A DNA stretch of 64,000 bases from Haloferula sp. BvORR071 (GCF_000739615.1 NZ_BATP01000059.1:62001-126000); one strand, 5' to 3'; positions 34,415 through 44,800 are shown, numbered from the stretch's first letter. The notes: generated by a model from the letters alone, not told the origin. Numbers and translations are program-made.

Positions 34415-35728
34415 TTAGATTATCTTCCTTACCCACTCAAGCGCACCTTCGCGTTCCGTCAGCCGTCCCTCGAGCTGCTCCGTCTGCACCGCTTCCAGGA
34501 TCTCCGTGAAGCGCGGGCCGGGAGGGACGCCGAGAGAGATGAGGTCGTGGCCGGTGACCAGTGGCTTGGGAATGAGAGGCTCGGCGGCGAACTCCTCGCG
34601 CTTGGCGAGGAGGTAGTGGAGGTTGCCGGTGAAGCCGTTGGATGAGCCGCAGTCCACGCGGTGGAGTTCCAACTCTTGGGTAAAAGTCGGAGCGGACATG
34701 AAGCGCTTGAGCTTCGAGATCCGCATGTTCTGCACGTTCATGAACTGCATGTGGCGCGAGACCATGAAGGCCACGTTCTCGATCACATGATTCGGATACC
34801 TGAGACGGCGCAGGATCTCTTCCGCCATGGCGGCACCCAAGGCATCGTGGCCGTTGAAGCGGATGCGGTCTTCCGCTGCGTCGTAGGTGCGTGTGGGGGG
34901 CTTGGCGATGTCGTGGAGGAGGACGGCCAGGCAGAGCTCGAGCGAGGCCTCGGGGCCTAACATCTCCAGCATGATGAGCGTGTGGATGTAGACATCGCCC
35001 TCCGGGTGCCATTGGGGCGGTTGCTCACAGCCAATCAGCGGCAGGACCTCGGGGAGGAAGTATTGGATCAGGCCGGAATCGATCAGCAGCTCGAGCCCGC
35101 GACGCCGGTCCGGCAGCACGATGATGCGCGAGAACTCATCACGGATGCGTTCCGCGGAGATGCGCTGCAAGCCCATTGCATGCTCGCACATTGCGGCCCA
35201 GGTCCCGGCCTCGATCTCGAAGTCCAGGGTGGTGGCGAAGCGCACCGCGCGCATCAATCGCAGCGAGTCCTCTGCGAAGCGGTCGGCAGGATTTCCGATC
35301 GCCCGCAGCACCTTGGCCTGGAGGTCTGCCTGTCCGCCGGTGAAGTCGATCACCTCGCCGCTGTCCGGATCCTCGAAGAGGCCGTTGATGGTGAAATCAC
35401 GGCGCTGGGCGTCTTCCTCCGGTGTCGAGAAGGTCACGCCTTCCGGCCGGCGGCCGTCCTTATAGGAGCCGTCGGTGCGGAAGGTTGCGATTTCGACGTG
35501 CACACCGCGGTCCTTGGCGATGACCACGCCGAAATGGGCTCCGACCTCATTCGAGCCGGGAAAGAGCCGGATCACTTGGGCGGGGGTGGCGGAAGTGGCG
35601 ATGTCGTAGTCTTTTGGCTCCTTGCCAAGCAGGCGATCGCGGACGCAGCCGCCGGCGAAATAGGCCGTGTGGCCCGCAGCCTTGAGACGGCGGGCGAGGG
35701 AACTGGCGATTTTGCGCGGGTGGGACAC
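34415..35728 (-). CDS. CCA tRNA nucleotidyltransferase / poly(A) polymerase family
   Basis: 437 residues. The class II nucleotidyltransferase head is complete: AYFAGGCVRDRLLGKEPKDY with the DYD metal-binding pair (KDYDIAT), then FRTDGSYKDGRRPEGV and RRDFTINGLF. The neck/body has RLMRAVRFATTLDFEIE and an HD-like region (VLLHDIAKPPT). Such proteins add CCA to tRNA 3' ends. Consistent with need, the initiator tRNA at 41.4 kb has no encoded CCA. The poly(A)-polymerase role is the alternative. Start at 35728, divergent from the lipoprotein gene at 35866. Confidence 0.88.
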   Translation of the reverse strand: MSHPRKIASSLARRLKAAGHTAYFAGGCVRDRLLGKEPKDYDIATSATPAQVIRLFPGSNEVGAHFGVVIAKDRGVHVEIATFRTDGSYKDGRRPEGVTFSTPEEDAQRRDFTINGLFEDPDSGEVIDFTGGQADLQAKVLRAIGNPADRFAEDSLRLMRAVRFATTLDFEIEAGTWAAMCEHAMGLQRISAERIRDEFSRIIVLPDRRRGLELLIDSGLIQYFLPEVLPLIGCEQPPQWHPEGDVYIHTLIMLEMLGPEASLELCLAVLLHDIAKPPTRTYDAAEDRIRFNGHDALGAAMAEEILRRLRYPNHVIENVAFMVSRHMQFMNVQNMRISKLKRFMSAPTFTQELELHRVDCGSSNGFTGNLHYLLAKREEFAAEPLIPKPLVTGHDLISLGVPPGPRFTEILEAVQTEQLEGRLTEREGALEWVRKII

Positions 35729-35865
35729 TCCGCCCGTCGTTAGGCGAAGGGAGGCCGCGGTGCAAGCAAGGGCAGGGGACAGAGGCGGGAAAATGGCATA
35801 TCTTCACCGGGATTTCATATCCAGTCGCTTGACCCTGTTCTGCGCAGAGGAGCATCCTGCGGCCT

Positions 35866-36210
35866 TTGAAACCTCCCTTGATATCCTTGGTGCTGCTGGC
35901 CGTGGCACTCTTGGCAGGTTGCCGCGGTGACTCGGCGGAGGCCTCCTTGCGGGCACGGCAGGCGCGCAAAATCGCTGACTTGGAAAGCCGCCTCAAACGT
36001 TTCCAAGCGCAGGCTGGTGATCCGGCCACGGCGACGGCCGCACAGGCCGAGGAGTCCCGGCAACTGGCGGAGGTGGCCGAGGCGTATGTCAGGACCAAGC
36101 AGGAAGAGCTGCTCACACTCGAAGGTGACCTGGAGAAGGCCACCCGGGAGGATGAAGTCTACCGTCGCAAGTATGTGGTGGAACCCTCGCGCCTGAAGGA
36201 GAAGCCATGA
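35866..36210 (+). CDS. putative lipoprotein with coiled coil
   Basis: 114 residues from a TTG at 35866 (the only start that keeps the leader). Lipoprotein leader PPLISLVLLAVALLAGC with the Cys at about residue 19. The rest is helical with heptads (ARKIADLESRLKRFQAQ, EELLTLEGDLEKA) and forms a coiled coil. Its stop overlaps the start of the next gene by ATGA, so the two are expected to work together at the membrane. Function unknown. Confidence 0.65.
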   Translation: MKPPLISLVLLAVALLAGCRGDSAEASLRARQARKIADLESRLKRFQAQAGDPATATAAQAEESRQLAEVAEAYVRTKQEELLTLEGDLEKATREDEVYRRKYVVEPSRLKEKP

Positions 36211-37097
36211 AGTTTTTCGACGATCTCTTTATCAGCTATCGCGGTGCGGGCGTGATCGGCACCTGCATGGCCGTCTTCGTCCTGGCTTCCGTGATTGGTC
36301 TCTCGCTGTTTGCCTTCGACCCAAGCCTGAGCGGGATCGGGGGGCATGAATCCAATGCTGCGGTGATCGCCCGTCAGGAAAAGGAGATCGGCCACCTGAC
36401 TCACGATTTGGAGGACGCGGAAAAGAATTACTACGAGTCCGGACGACTCGCCGATGAGATCAACCGGAATAGCGCCCGTCAAAACGCCGCGGACGCGAAG
36501 TTGAAGGAGATCACCGCCAAGCTCGATCAGACCCAAGCGGCTTTGACTTGCCTCCAGACGCGCGGCGTGGCTTACGCGAAGGCCTACCGGCAGCAGGTCC
36601 GCGAGAAGGCGGTGGGGGAGGTGCTGCCCACCATGGATTTGCCCGGCGGCCGCCACTTGGAGGCTGCGGTTGTGAAGAAAGTCGATCCCGCGGGGATCCA
36701 GGTAAGCTTCAGGGACGGTAGCATCCGGATCATGGCCATGGATCTGCCAGAGAAGGTGCGCGAGCGCTTCCAATTCGACTCGGAAGAGATGGAGGCCTTC
36801 CTGGAATCGGAGAAGAAGCAAAACAGGCAATTCGCGCAGGAAATGGATCGCGGCCTGGAGGTGGCGAAGACAAAGAATCACCAAGACAAGATCTCCCGGG
36901 TGGAGAAGCAGATTGCCTTCCTGAAGGACCGGGTGGCCGCCTGCGCACAGCAATATGCGGTGCTTCGTCCGAACCAGAATCGCAACTACAACACTCTGGT
37001 GGCGCTGATTCAACAGGTGGATGCCGACCAGAGGGCAATCCAGAAGGCCGAAGCGGAGCTGGCTGGACTGAAGCGGGACGAGGCCGCCAAGAAGTGA
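36207..37097 (+). CDS. hypothetical membrane-anchored coiled-coil protein
   Basis: 296 residues. One membrane helix (GVIGTCMAVFVLASVIGLSLF, about residues 14-34), then two long coiled-coil regions (EKEIGHLTHDLEDAEKNYYE ... KLKEITAKLDQTQAAL; and RVEKQIAFLKDRVAAC ... RAIQKAEAELAGLKRD). Between them sits a small beta-rich domain of about 60 residues (LEAAVVKKVDPAGIQVSF, IRIMAMDLPEKVRERF). The arrangement resembles coiled-coil scaffold proteins with an SH3-like insert. Coupled to the preceding lipoprotein; 47 bases before the prepilin peptidase gene, so a role in pilus or secretion assembly is a guess from position only. Confidence 0.6.
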   Translation: MKFFDDLFISYRGAGVIGTCMAVFVLASVIGLSLFAFDPSLSGIGGHESNAAVIARQEKEIGHLTHDLEDAEKNYYESGRLADEINRNSARQNAADAKLKEITAKLDQTQAALTCLQTRGVAYAKAYRQQVREKAVGEVLPTMDLPGGRHLEAAVVKKVDPAGIQVSFRDGSIRIMAMDLPEKVRERFQFDSEEMEAFLESEKKQNRQFAQEMDRGLEVAKTKNHQDKISRVEKQIAFLKDRVAACAQQYAVLRPNQNRNYNTLVALIQQVDADQRAIQKAEAELAGLKRDEAAKK

Positions 37098-37143
37098 GGG
37101 GGGCGGGCTGTCCAGTCCGGAAGCGAAATTTCGGATTTCCGAA

Positions 37144-38349
37144 ATGGTTTTGATGGGGTTGAATGGCAGCACCTTGATCTACCCCTTCCTGAACCATCTC
37201 ATTTGGTTCGTGCCGGCCTTCCTGATCGGCGCGTGCATCGGCTCCTTCCTGAACGTGGTGATCTACCGCGTGCCGCTGGGCCTCTCGGTGAATGAGCCAA
37301 ACCGCTCCTTCTGCCCGAAGTGTAAGTATCATATCCCGATGCGGCTGAATATCCCGCTGGTGAGCTGGCTGTGGCTGCGGGGGAAGTGCAAGAACTGCAA
37401 GGCGCCGATCGCCTTCCGCTATTTCGGGGTGGAGCTGCTCACGGCGCTGCTCTTCGCGGCAGTGTGGTGGTTCGTGCAGGGCAATCTGAGCCCTTGGGAG
37501 CTGGCCAATCCCAGCCTGAAGCTGGCCACTGTTCTGCCGCTGTGGATCATGGCGGCGCTCTTCGTTTCGATCACTTTCATCGATGCGGAGCATATGGTGA
37601 TCCCGCTGTCTTTCACTTGGGCCACTTCCGTGGCGGGACTGGTGGCCGCCGCGCTGTGGCCGCGCTTGCCGGATCTGGCGAACTGGGCGACCGCGGGGAT
37701 GTTCGCGCCGGACTGGAAGGAAGGGCTGAAGCAGTCGGTGGTGGGATGGGTGATCGGTTTCTGCGGACTCTGGCTGGTGGTGCGTTTGGGCAAGCTGGCC
37801 TTTGGCAAAAAGAAGATGGAGTTCCCGAATCCGGTCGACTGGCGCCTGATCGAGCCGGAGAGCGACGAGGATCCGATCTGGTTCGAGATGAACGGCGAGA
37901 AGCTCGGCTGGTGGGACATCTTCTACCGCAAGACCGACCGCCTGATCGTGGAGTGCAGCGAGCTGCGCCTCGACGGGGAACCGGTGCAGGCGGGCGTGCT
38001 GACCATCCGCGAGCACGGGATCGAGTTGCCCGACGGCCGCTCGATTCCGATCGAGGAGGTCAAGGCGTTGGAAGGCAAGTCCGCCCGGGCGGTGATCCCA
38101 CGCGAGGCGATGGGCGGGGGAGACGTCCACCTGATGGGCGCGATCGGTGCCTTCTTCGGCTGGGCCGGGGTGTTCTTCAGCCTCTTCGCTGCCTCGCTGT
38201 TTGCGATCGTGGCCGCGGTGCTGGGGCGCATAGGCTTCGGCGTGCGCTTGCCCTTCGGGCCCTTCCTGATCCTGGGTGCCTATGCGTGGATGTTCGGCGG
38301 CTGGAAGATCGCTCAGTGGTACTTCGAGAGCTTGGCGGGGCGCTTCTAA
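37144..38349 (+). CDS. prepilin peptidase (A24 family) with extra cytoplasmic domain
   Basis: 401 residues. The N-terminal methylase-type region has the zinc Cys pairs CPKC and CKNC flanking HIPMRLNIPLVSWLWLRGK. The two catalytic Asp residues are in TFIDAEHMVIP and GGGDVHLMG. Between the two, after WLVVRLGKLAFGKKKMEFP, about 105 residues (starting NPVDWRLIEPESDEDP, ending SARAVIP) form a soluble insertion not found in usual PilD proteins of about 260-290 residues. The enzyme cleaves and methylates type IV pilins or type II secretion pseudopilins. No other pilus gene is here. The stop overlaps the convergent gene by four bases. Confidence 0.85.
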   Translation: MVLMGLNGSTLIYPFLNHLIWFVPAFLIGACIGSFLNVVIYRVPLGLSVNEPNRSFCPKCKYHIPMRLNIPLVSWLWLRGKCKNCKAPIAFRYFGVELLTALLFAAVWWFVQGNLSPWELANPSLKLATVLPLWIMAALFVSITFIDAEHMVIPLSFTWATSVAGLVAAALWPRLPDLANWATAGMFAPDWKEGLKQSVVGWVIGFCGLWLVVRLGKLAFGKKKMEFPNPVDWRLIEPESDEDPIWFEMNGEKLGWWDIFYRKTDRLIVECSELRLDGEPVQAGVLTIREHGIELPDGRSIPIEEVKALEGKSARAVIPREAMGGGDVHLMGAIGAFFGWAGVFFSLFAASLFAIVAAVLGRIGFGVRLPFGPFLILGAYAWMFGGWKIAQWYFESLAGRF

Positions 38350-39239
38350 AAGCGGGCGACTGTTTCGGCCAAGGCCGTGATCAAGCGTTCCCGCAAGGGA
38401 GCGGCTTTTGCCGCGAGTCGCATCTGCTCTTTCTCATACTCGCGGCGGCCCTCGGTGGTCTCGATGGGGATGGGGACGACACCGAAGGCCGAGAGCTCGT
38501 AGGGGCTGGCGCGCATGTCGAGTGAGCGCAACTCGACCGCCAGCTCAAAGCAATCCAGCAGCAAGTCCGATCCCGGCCAAGGCATCGCCTTGAAGGCCCA
38601 CTTGTAGAGGTCCATGTTCGCGTGGACGCAGCCAGGTTGTTCGAATTCGGGGCGAGTTTCCAAGCTGGGTTGAAGCCGGTTCAGCGGCTGGGCATCACGA
38701 TGGAAGAAGCGGAAGGCATCGAAGTGGGAGCAGCGGATGGGGCGCGACTCGATCAGCGCGTCGATCTCGGCTTGCGGCAGGCGGAGGGCGACGGTGCCGT
38801 CGTGGCGGATTTCGGCACCGCGATAGACCATCGCCCACTCGTGCAGGCCGTGGCAGGTGAAGAGTGGCGGACGGTCCCGCGTGGCGACCAACAGCGCGTG
38901 AGTCCAGTATAGGCGGGCGCGCTCCTTGTCATCGAGCATGGCAGGGTCCGCGAAAATCCGGCCCTGCTCATGGCGGTAGGGAGCCTTCGTCCAGCACCCG
39001 GGGAGGGGAGAAGCATCCTCAAGCGCAACCCCGACGCCCGGGTGCCACTCCTCGATCTTCGCGTAGGAGAAGCGGTAGTAGGTAAAGAGGAAGTCGTCCA
39101 CCGGGTGCGGCTTGTTGGCCGCGCGGCGATCGCGCGCGGGGACGGTCCAGCGTTCCGCGCGGGCACGATGCGCCGCAGCTCTTTCCTGCCAGAGGCTGGC
39201 GGGTAGAAGAGGAGTGGTAGCGGCCGGCGCGGACATCAT
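38346..39239 (-). CDS. protein of the family annotated as 3-methyladenine DNA glycosylase
   Basis: 297 residues from the adjacent ATGs at 39239/39236 (MMSAPAATT); the frame reaches 39302 but adds an unnatural leader. The phrases LWQERAAAHRARAERW, HPVDDFLFTYYRFSYAKIEEWHPG and HANMDLYKWAFKAMPWPGSDLL match a family of about 300 residues found in Actinobacteria and Verrucomicrobia, often labelled 3-methyladenine DNA glycosylase. The label has little experimental support that I know of, so the function should be treated as unknown. Convergent with the prepilin peptidase gene. Confidence 0.65.
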   Translation of the reverse strand: MMSAPAATTPLLPASLWQERAAAHRARAERWTVPARDRRAANKPHPVDDFLFTYYRFSYAKIEEWHPGVGVALEDASPLPGCWTKAPYRHEQGRIFADPAMLDDKERARLYWTHALLVATRDRPPLFTCHGLHEWAMVYRGAEIRHDGTVALRLPQAEIDALIESRPIRCSHFDAFRFFHRDAQPLNRLQPSLETRPEFEQPGCVHANMDLYKWAFKAMPWPGSDLLLDCFELAVELRSLDMRASPYELSAFGVVPIPIETTEGRREYEKEQMRLAAKAAPLRERLITALAETVARF

Positions 39240-39370
39240 CGCGGCGCCAGCGAAGCATGCGGAGCCCCGAGTGGCGAGCCTTTGGCTGGGGAGTGGAACC
39301 AAGGGGCGAGTTTGGAATCCGCCTTGGATTGACGGGATATGTAAATCCGAGATAACTTGACCGGACTCCC

Positions 39371-40123
39371 ATGAAACGACGCAACGCGATCATCCGACCT
39401 GCCGGGATACTTTGCTGGTCCACGGCCTGCCTGATCGCAGGCCTGGGGCTCAGCGGCTGCGAACGCAGCTATACGGCAACGGCGCAGGATGAGCAGATGG
39501 CCAAGACCCAGAAGGAAATCGAGCAGATGGACGCGCTGAAGAAGACGCTGACGGCTGGCGATGTTCCCAATAACTTCAAGCTTGAAGGGGTGGGTTATTA
39601 CCATGCGGGTGCGCACGATTTCTTCCCGGAGCCCTATGGCACGGCCCGCGACGGCAAATGGTTCATGAATGGCGTCTGGCAGACGACTCCGCCGCCGGTG
39701 GAGGAGATCCCGCCGAGCCGGCCTTCGCCCGAGGCCTTGAAGAAGGTCCTGGCTGCCCTTGAAAAGGAGCAGAAGGAGGACGAGCAGGGAGGCTCAGGCG
39801 GCGGCACCATCGTGCACAATCATCACAGCGGCTTCGGTATGGGTAACGCCCTGCTGATGTATTGGATGCTCTCGGGCAATCGCAACAGCTTCACCCCGAC
39901 GGCTGGATTCAACCGTGCGGCCACCCAGGCTCCGGCTTGGCAGGGTGAGATCGAGAGCGAGCGTAGCAAGGTTAGCGCCCACGCGGCGGCCAACCCGGGC
40001 TATCGGCGCATGGTCGAGCAGAGCAAGGCGAGCGGCTCGCCGGTGACGGCCGGCAAGTCAGTGCGCGGTGGCTTTGGCTCCAGCCGGAGCAGCAGCGGCA
40101 GCAGCAAAAGCTTCGGCAGCTAA
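39371..40123 (+). CDS. putative lipoprotein with Ser/Gly-rich tail, YgiB-like position
   Basis: 250 residues. Leader ILCWSTACLIAGLGLSGC (lipidation Cys about residue 30). The mature part has a charged helical region (QDEQMAKTQKEIEQMDALKK), a Gly-Ser-rich turn, a short HNHHSG metal-like segment, a hydrophobic stretch (GNALLMYWMLSGNR) and a low-complexity tail (SSRSSSGSSKSFGS). It is directly ahead of the YgiC-like ATP-grasp gene, the same neighbour relation as ygiB-ygiC in Enterobacteria. The tail is a lineage feature. Function unknown. Confidence 0.6.
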   Translation: MKRRNAIIRPAGILCWSTACLIAGLGLSGCERSYTATAQDEQMAKTQKEIEQMDALKKTLTAGDVPNNFKLEGVGYYHAGAHDFFPEPYGTARDGKWFMNGVWQTTPPPVEEIPPSRPSPEALKKVLAALEKEQKEDEQGGSGGGTIVHNHHSGFGMGNALLMYWMLSGNRNSFTPTAGFNRAATQAPAWQGEIESERSKVSAHAAANPGYRRMVEQSKASGSPVTAGKSVRGGFGSSRSSSGSSKSFGS

Positions 40124-40135
40124 GAGCGAGCGATC

Positions 40136-41275
40136 ATGAAGACACCGGTGCGATTGGAAGTGCGCGCGCCGCGCACGAATTGGCGTGGGCGCGTGGAGGA
40201 AGCGGGCCTGCTCTGGCATACTGACAGCGGGGATCCGTACTGGAGCGAGGACCGCAACCTTGTCTTCACCCTGGAGGCAGCGGAGGTCCTGGAAGATGCG
40301 GCCAATGAACTGCACGCGATGTGTCTCGTCGCTTGCGATGAGATCGTTCGCCGCGGCTGGTGGGAGCGCTTGGCAATCCCGGACTCCGCCGTGGGTATGA
40401 TCCAGACTTCCTGGCTGGTTCGCGATCCATCTCTCTACGGCCGTTTCGATCTCGCATGGAACGGCAGCGGCACGCCGAAGCTGCTGGAGTACAATGCCGA
40501 TACACCGACCTCCCTGTTAGAGGCGGCAGTGATCCAGTGGCAGTGGCTTGAGGATGTGGCGGCGTCGGATGACCAGCTCAATTCGCTGCACGAAGCCTTG
40601 GTCGAGCGCTGGAAGATTTTTCCCGAGCCGATGATCCACTTCGCTTGCAAGTTGGACCACTTGGAGGACCGCCAGACGATCGCCTACCTTGCCGAGACCG
40701 CGGAGCAGGCAGGCAAGGATGTCGAGTTGATGGATATCGAGGAGATCGGCTTCTCCGAGGAGGGGCGCTTCACGGATTTGTCGGAGCGGCCTATCGAGCG
40801 GCTCTTCAAGCTCTACCCATGGGAATGGATGGTGAATGAGCCTTTCTTTGCAGAGATGGGCCAAGAGCGGGCGCGATTCACCGAGCCGGCGTGGAAGATG
40901 ATGCTCTCTAACAAGGGCCTACTGCCGATCCTCTGGGAGCTGAATCCCGGACATCGTCTGCTACTGCCGGCCGCATACTCACGGGAAGGCTTGGGGAATG
41001 TCGACCGTTGGGTGGCCAAGCCATTCTTCGGTCGTGAAGGTGCTGGGGTCACTCTGCACTCGCGCGGGCCCTTCCATTCGCCGCCGCCACTGCCGACAGA
41101 GGACGGACCGATCGTTTACCAGCAGCATGCGGATCTCTTCCAAGCCAGTGGCCAGCACATCGTATGGGGCCTCTGGATGGTGGGCGACGAATGCCGGGGA
41201 CTCTCCGCGCGTGGTGATCAAGGCCCTGTGACCGGTAATATGAGCCGCTTCCTGCCGCATCGGATCGAGGGCTGA
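40136..41275 (+). CDS. glutathionylspermidine synthase-family ATP-grasp ligase (YgiC/YjfC-like)
   Basis: 379 residues, the usual YgiC length. Family phrases are present in order: WYTDSGDPYW-like WHTDSGDPYWSED, LVRDPSLYGRFDLAWNGS, LLEYNADTPTSLLEAAV, PWEWMVNEPFF and VAKPFFGREGAGV. These form the ATP-grasp fold that joins a carboxylate to an amine, in the C-terminal synthase part of glutathionylspermidine synthase. Single-domain YgiC homologues have no proven substrate. It starts 12 bases after the upstream lipoprotein, so both are in one transcript. Confidence 0.8.
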   Translation: MKTPVRLEVRAPRTNWRGRVEEAGLLWHTDSGDPYWSEDRNLVFTLEAAEVLEDAANELHAMCLVACDEIVRRGWWERLAIPDSAVGMIQTSWLVRDPSLYGRFDLAWNGSGTPKLLEYNADTPTSLLEAAVIQWQWLEDVAASDDQLNSLHEALVERWKIFPEPMIHFACKLDHLEDRQTIAYLAETAEQAGKDVELMDIEEIGFSEEGRFTDLSERPIERLFKLYPWEWMVNEPFFAEMGQERARFTEPAWKMMLSNKGLLPILWELNPGHRLLLPAAYSREGLGNVDRWVAKPFFGREGAGVTLHSRGPFHSPPPLPTEDGPIVYQQHADLFQASGQHIVWGLWMVGDECRGLSARGDQGPVTGNMSRFLPHRIEG

Positions 41276-41306
41276 GCTCCTGCGGAAAATATTCTCCAAA
41301 AATCCC

Positions 41307-41334
41307 TTGCGCAGACCGGATCTCCGGGTAGTGT
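41307..41334 (+). promoter_or_regulatory. candidate sigma-70-type promoter of the initiator tRNA
   Basis: TTGCGC (41307-41312), 16 bases, then TAGTGT (41329-41334), with a GC-rich discriminator (CGCGGCCC) as is usual for stable RNA genes. The tRNA begins about 30 bases further on. Confidence 0.4.
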
Positions 41335-41367
41335 CGCGGCCCGCGCCGAAAGGCGCACAACACAAAT

Positions 41368-41441
<74 letters not shown>

Positions 41442-41450
41442 CCTCTTTCA

Positions 41451-41484
41451 AAGCCCTGCAAATCAAGGATTTGCGGGGCTTTTT
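41451..41484 (+). terminator. intrinsic terminator of the tRNA
   Basis: A 14-bp stem (AAGCCCTGCAAATC with GATTTGCGGGGCTT) and TTTTT, ten bases after the tRNA. A textbook Rho-independent hairpin. Confidence 0.85.
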
Positions 41485-41828
41485 GTTACTCTGTATGCTC
41501 GGCTGGAGTTTCGGTCCTGATGCAGGGAAATGCGGGTTTTTACCCGATCTATTGCACGGTTTGTTGCACGGAAAATCGTGCCGACTGTGCCGTCTATTTG
41601 GCCTTGGGGGCGGGTGCGACAGAAGCTTCGGTTGGAGACCCACTCGCTCTAACAATATCCAATTGTGGTTCCGCAATTTGTTCCGGAGGGGAGCTTCCTG
41701 AGGCGAAGGATATGGGAGCGGGTTTGATGCGCATGGAGCCGGACTTGGAGAGATAGGTGGTTCAAACTTCCCATGGGCCAGAAAATCGTTAGAAACCGCT
41801 CAGTTCTTGAATCCTGCGGCTGCCCACC
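41485..41828. other. 344-bp gap between tRNA terminator and hsdR
   Basis: No convincing gene. On the minus strand a frame ending at about 41604 encodes a short hydrophilic stretch (MRIKPAPISFASGSSPPEQI...) of about 46 codons that looks coding-like, and might be a relic of an integrase tail. A minus-strand frame through the tRNA (to 41401) is a known artefact. The position beside a tRNA is typical for an island border; no repeat of the tRNA 3' end was found elsewhere in the window. Confidence 0.35.
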
Positions 41829-44800
41829 GTGTCCACCTCTGCCCGATCATCGCTCCAAGCGCAGAGCAACTTCGCCCATCTGCGAGCACACGATGAGCAG
41901 CTCTTGCGGCTGGGCATGCTGGCGGAGCGCTACTTCGCGGAGGATCCGAATACCTGCCTGCTCAAGCTCCGCCAATTGACGGAACTCCTCGCGCAGGTGG
42001 TAGCCGCCAATACGGGCCTCTTCCTGCGGCCGGATGAGGCCCAGTATGATCTCCTCGGGCGGCTCCGCGACCAGCGGATCCTGCCCCACGAGGTCCACCA
42101 GCTCTTCGGCGAAGTCCGCCGCACGGGCAATGCTGCCAACCATGCCTTGGCCGGCGATCACCGGACGGCGCTCTCCACCCTCAAGATCGCGTGGCAGCTC
42201 GGGGTCTGGTTCCATCGCACTTTCGGGGTGCCGCAGTTTAAGCCGGGGCCCTTCATCCCGCCGCAGGCGCCGATGGACGAGAGCAAGGAGCTGCGGGCGG
42301 AGCTGGAGAAGCTTGCAGGGGATCTCGCCACTTACCGCGCCAACCACCATGAAGCGGCCCAGCAGTTGGAGTCGATCCAGCAGGAACTTCGTGCGGCGAA
42401 GGATGGGCAATCCTTCTGGGAGCAGATGGCTGCCGAAGTCGAGGCGGAGAAGGCAGCGCTGCAGGAGCGCTTGGCCGCGAAGCAGGCGGAGGTGGCTGCT
42501 GATCCGGTCGCGCCGCAGGCGGTTTCGGCCGTTGTACTGGCATCCGCGGAGGCGGCCAGCTTGGTCGAACTCGATGAAGCGGCCATCCGCCTTTTAATCG
42601 ATGGCCAGCTGCGTCAAGCCGGCTGGGAGGTTGACTCCGAGGTGCTGCGGCATTCCAAGGGCGCGCGGCCGCAGAAGGGCAAGAGTATTGCCATCGCTGA
42701 GTGGCCGGGGGCCAGCGGGCCGGTGGACTATGCATTTTTCATAGGGTTGGAGCTGGTGGCGGTGGTGGAGGCGGTGGTGGAGGCGAAGCGGTTCAAGAAG
42801 GACCTGCCCTCGGTCCTCGGGCAGGCGAAGCGATACGCCCGTGACATTGATCCGAAGGGATATGCATTGCCCGCGTCGGGGCCGTGGGGTGAGTTCAAGG
42901 TGCCCTTCGTCTATGTGGCGAATGGGCGGCCCTACTTGCGCCAGATCCAGGAGAAGAGCGGCATCCATTTCCAGGATCTGCGGAAGCCCACCAATCATCC
43001 GCATGCCTTGGATGGCTGGCCGAGTCCGGAGGGCTTGCAGGCGGCGCTGGCGGCGGATGTCAGTTCTGCCGACGAGACCCTGGCGGAAACCCCGGTGGAT
43101 CTGCCCGGTCTCCGCTACTATCAGGTCAATGCGATCCGCGGGGTGGAGGAGGCGATTGCCGCCGGGCAGCGGGAGCTGCTGCTGGCCATGGCCACCGGCA
43201 CCGGCAAGACGCGCACAGCGATCTCACTGATCTACCGGCTGATCAAGTCGAAGCGCTTCCGGCGGATACTCTTCCTTGTCGATCGGACCGAGCTCGGGAA
43301 GCAGGCCTTCGAGAACGGTTTCGACCAGATCAAGCTGGAGCAACTCCAGACCTTCACCGAGATCTACGATGTCCGCGAGTTGGGCGAGGCGAAGGTGGAT
43401 CCGGAGACGAAGGTTCACATCGCCACCGTGCAGAGCATGGTGCGCCGGGTCTTGCTTTCGGGGGATGAGCCGCCGCCGGCGGTGGACCAGTATGACTGCA
43501 TCCTGATCGATGAATGCCACCGCGGCTACAACCTCGACCGGGAGATGGCGGAGCATGAGCTGGCCTTCCGCTCGGAGGAGGACTTCATCGCGAAGTACCG
43601 GCGGGTGGTGGACCACTTCTTCGCGGTGAAGATCGGTCTAACAGCCACGCCGGCGCTGCATACGGCGGAGATTTTCGGGCGGCCGATCTTCACCTACTCC
43701 TACCGCGAGGCGGTCACCGATGGCTTCCTCTGCGACCATGATCCGCCGATCCGGATCCTCACGAATCTCACCGCCTCCGGGATCAAGTGGAAGAAGGGCG
43801 AAGATCTGCGCTCCTACGATCCCGGCAGCGGCACGATCGATCTGGTGCAGGCTCCCGACGAAGTGCTCAAGGAGGTGGACTCCTTCAACCGCGAGGTGAT
43901 CACGGAGTCCTTCAACCGCACGGTTTGCAAGGAGCTGGTCGCGCACCTCGATCCGGCGAATCCGGGGAAGACCCTGGTGTTCTGCGCCCGGGATTCGCAT
44001 GCGGATCTCTTCGTCCGGGTCTTGAAGGAGGAGATGGATGCGCACTGGGGGCCGCAGCCGGATGCCATGATCGCGAAGATCACCGGCAGCTCGATGCAGG
44101 GGGATGACAAGCTGATCAAGAAGTTCAAGAACGAGGCGCATCCACAGGTCGGCGTCACGGTGGACTTGCTGAGCACCGGCATCGACATCCCGGAGATCAC
44201 ACGCCTGGTTTTCGTTCGGCGGGTCCGGAGCCGCATTCTCTACGAGCAGATGCTCGGCCGCGCGACGCGGCTGTGCGAGAACCTGTTCGGCGAGGGCTTG
44301 GACAAGGAGGCCTTCGAGATCTTCGATGCGGTGGACCTCTATGCGATCCTGGAGGACTTCACGAACATGAAGCCGGTGGTGGTGAATCCGAAGGCCAGCA
44401 TCGCCGAGCAACTGGAGTGGATCAAGGCCAGCAGCGGGGATGCCCAAGGGCGCTTCAGCGCGGAGCTGGTGGTGAAGATCGGGCGCTTGCGGAAGAAGAT
44501 CACGCGGAAGGCGGCCGACATGGCGACGCGCTTCGGCGGGCTGACGCCGGAGGCGCTATTCGAGACCCTGCACGGCTCGCCGGAAGAGGTCCTCGCCTTG
44601 TTCGGGCAGCATCCGCAGCTTGCCAGTTGGCTGCAGAGCCTGCGCCAGCTGGGCACGGGCGGACGGCTGCTGATTTCCGAGCATGAGGACGGCATCCGGG
44701 AGGTCGGGCGCGGCTATGGCAGCGGGCGGCAGAAGCCGGAGGATTACCTCCAGAGCTTCACTTCCTGGATTGAAGAGAACCGGAACAAGAACATGGTGCT

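Noticed and set aside
34982-35743. Plus-strand frame of 253 codons opposite the CCA enzyme
   Set aside because: Shadow frame; nucleotidyltransferase motifs lie on the minus strand.
36730-38130. Long minus-strand frame opposite the prepilin peptidase gene
   Set aside because: Shadow frame with Arg/Pro/His-rich, low-complexity protein.
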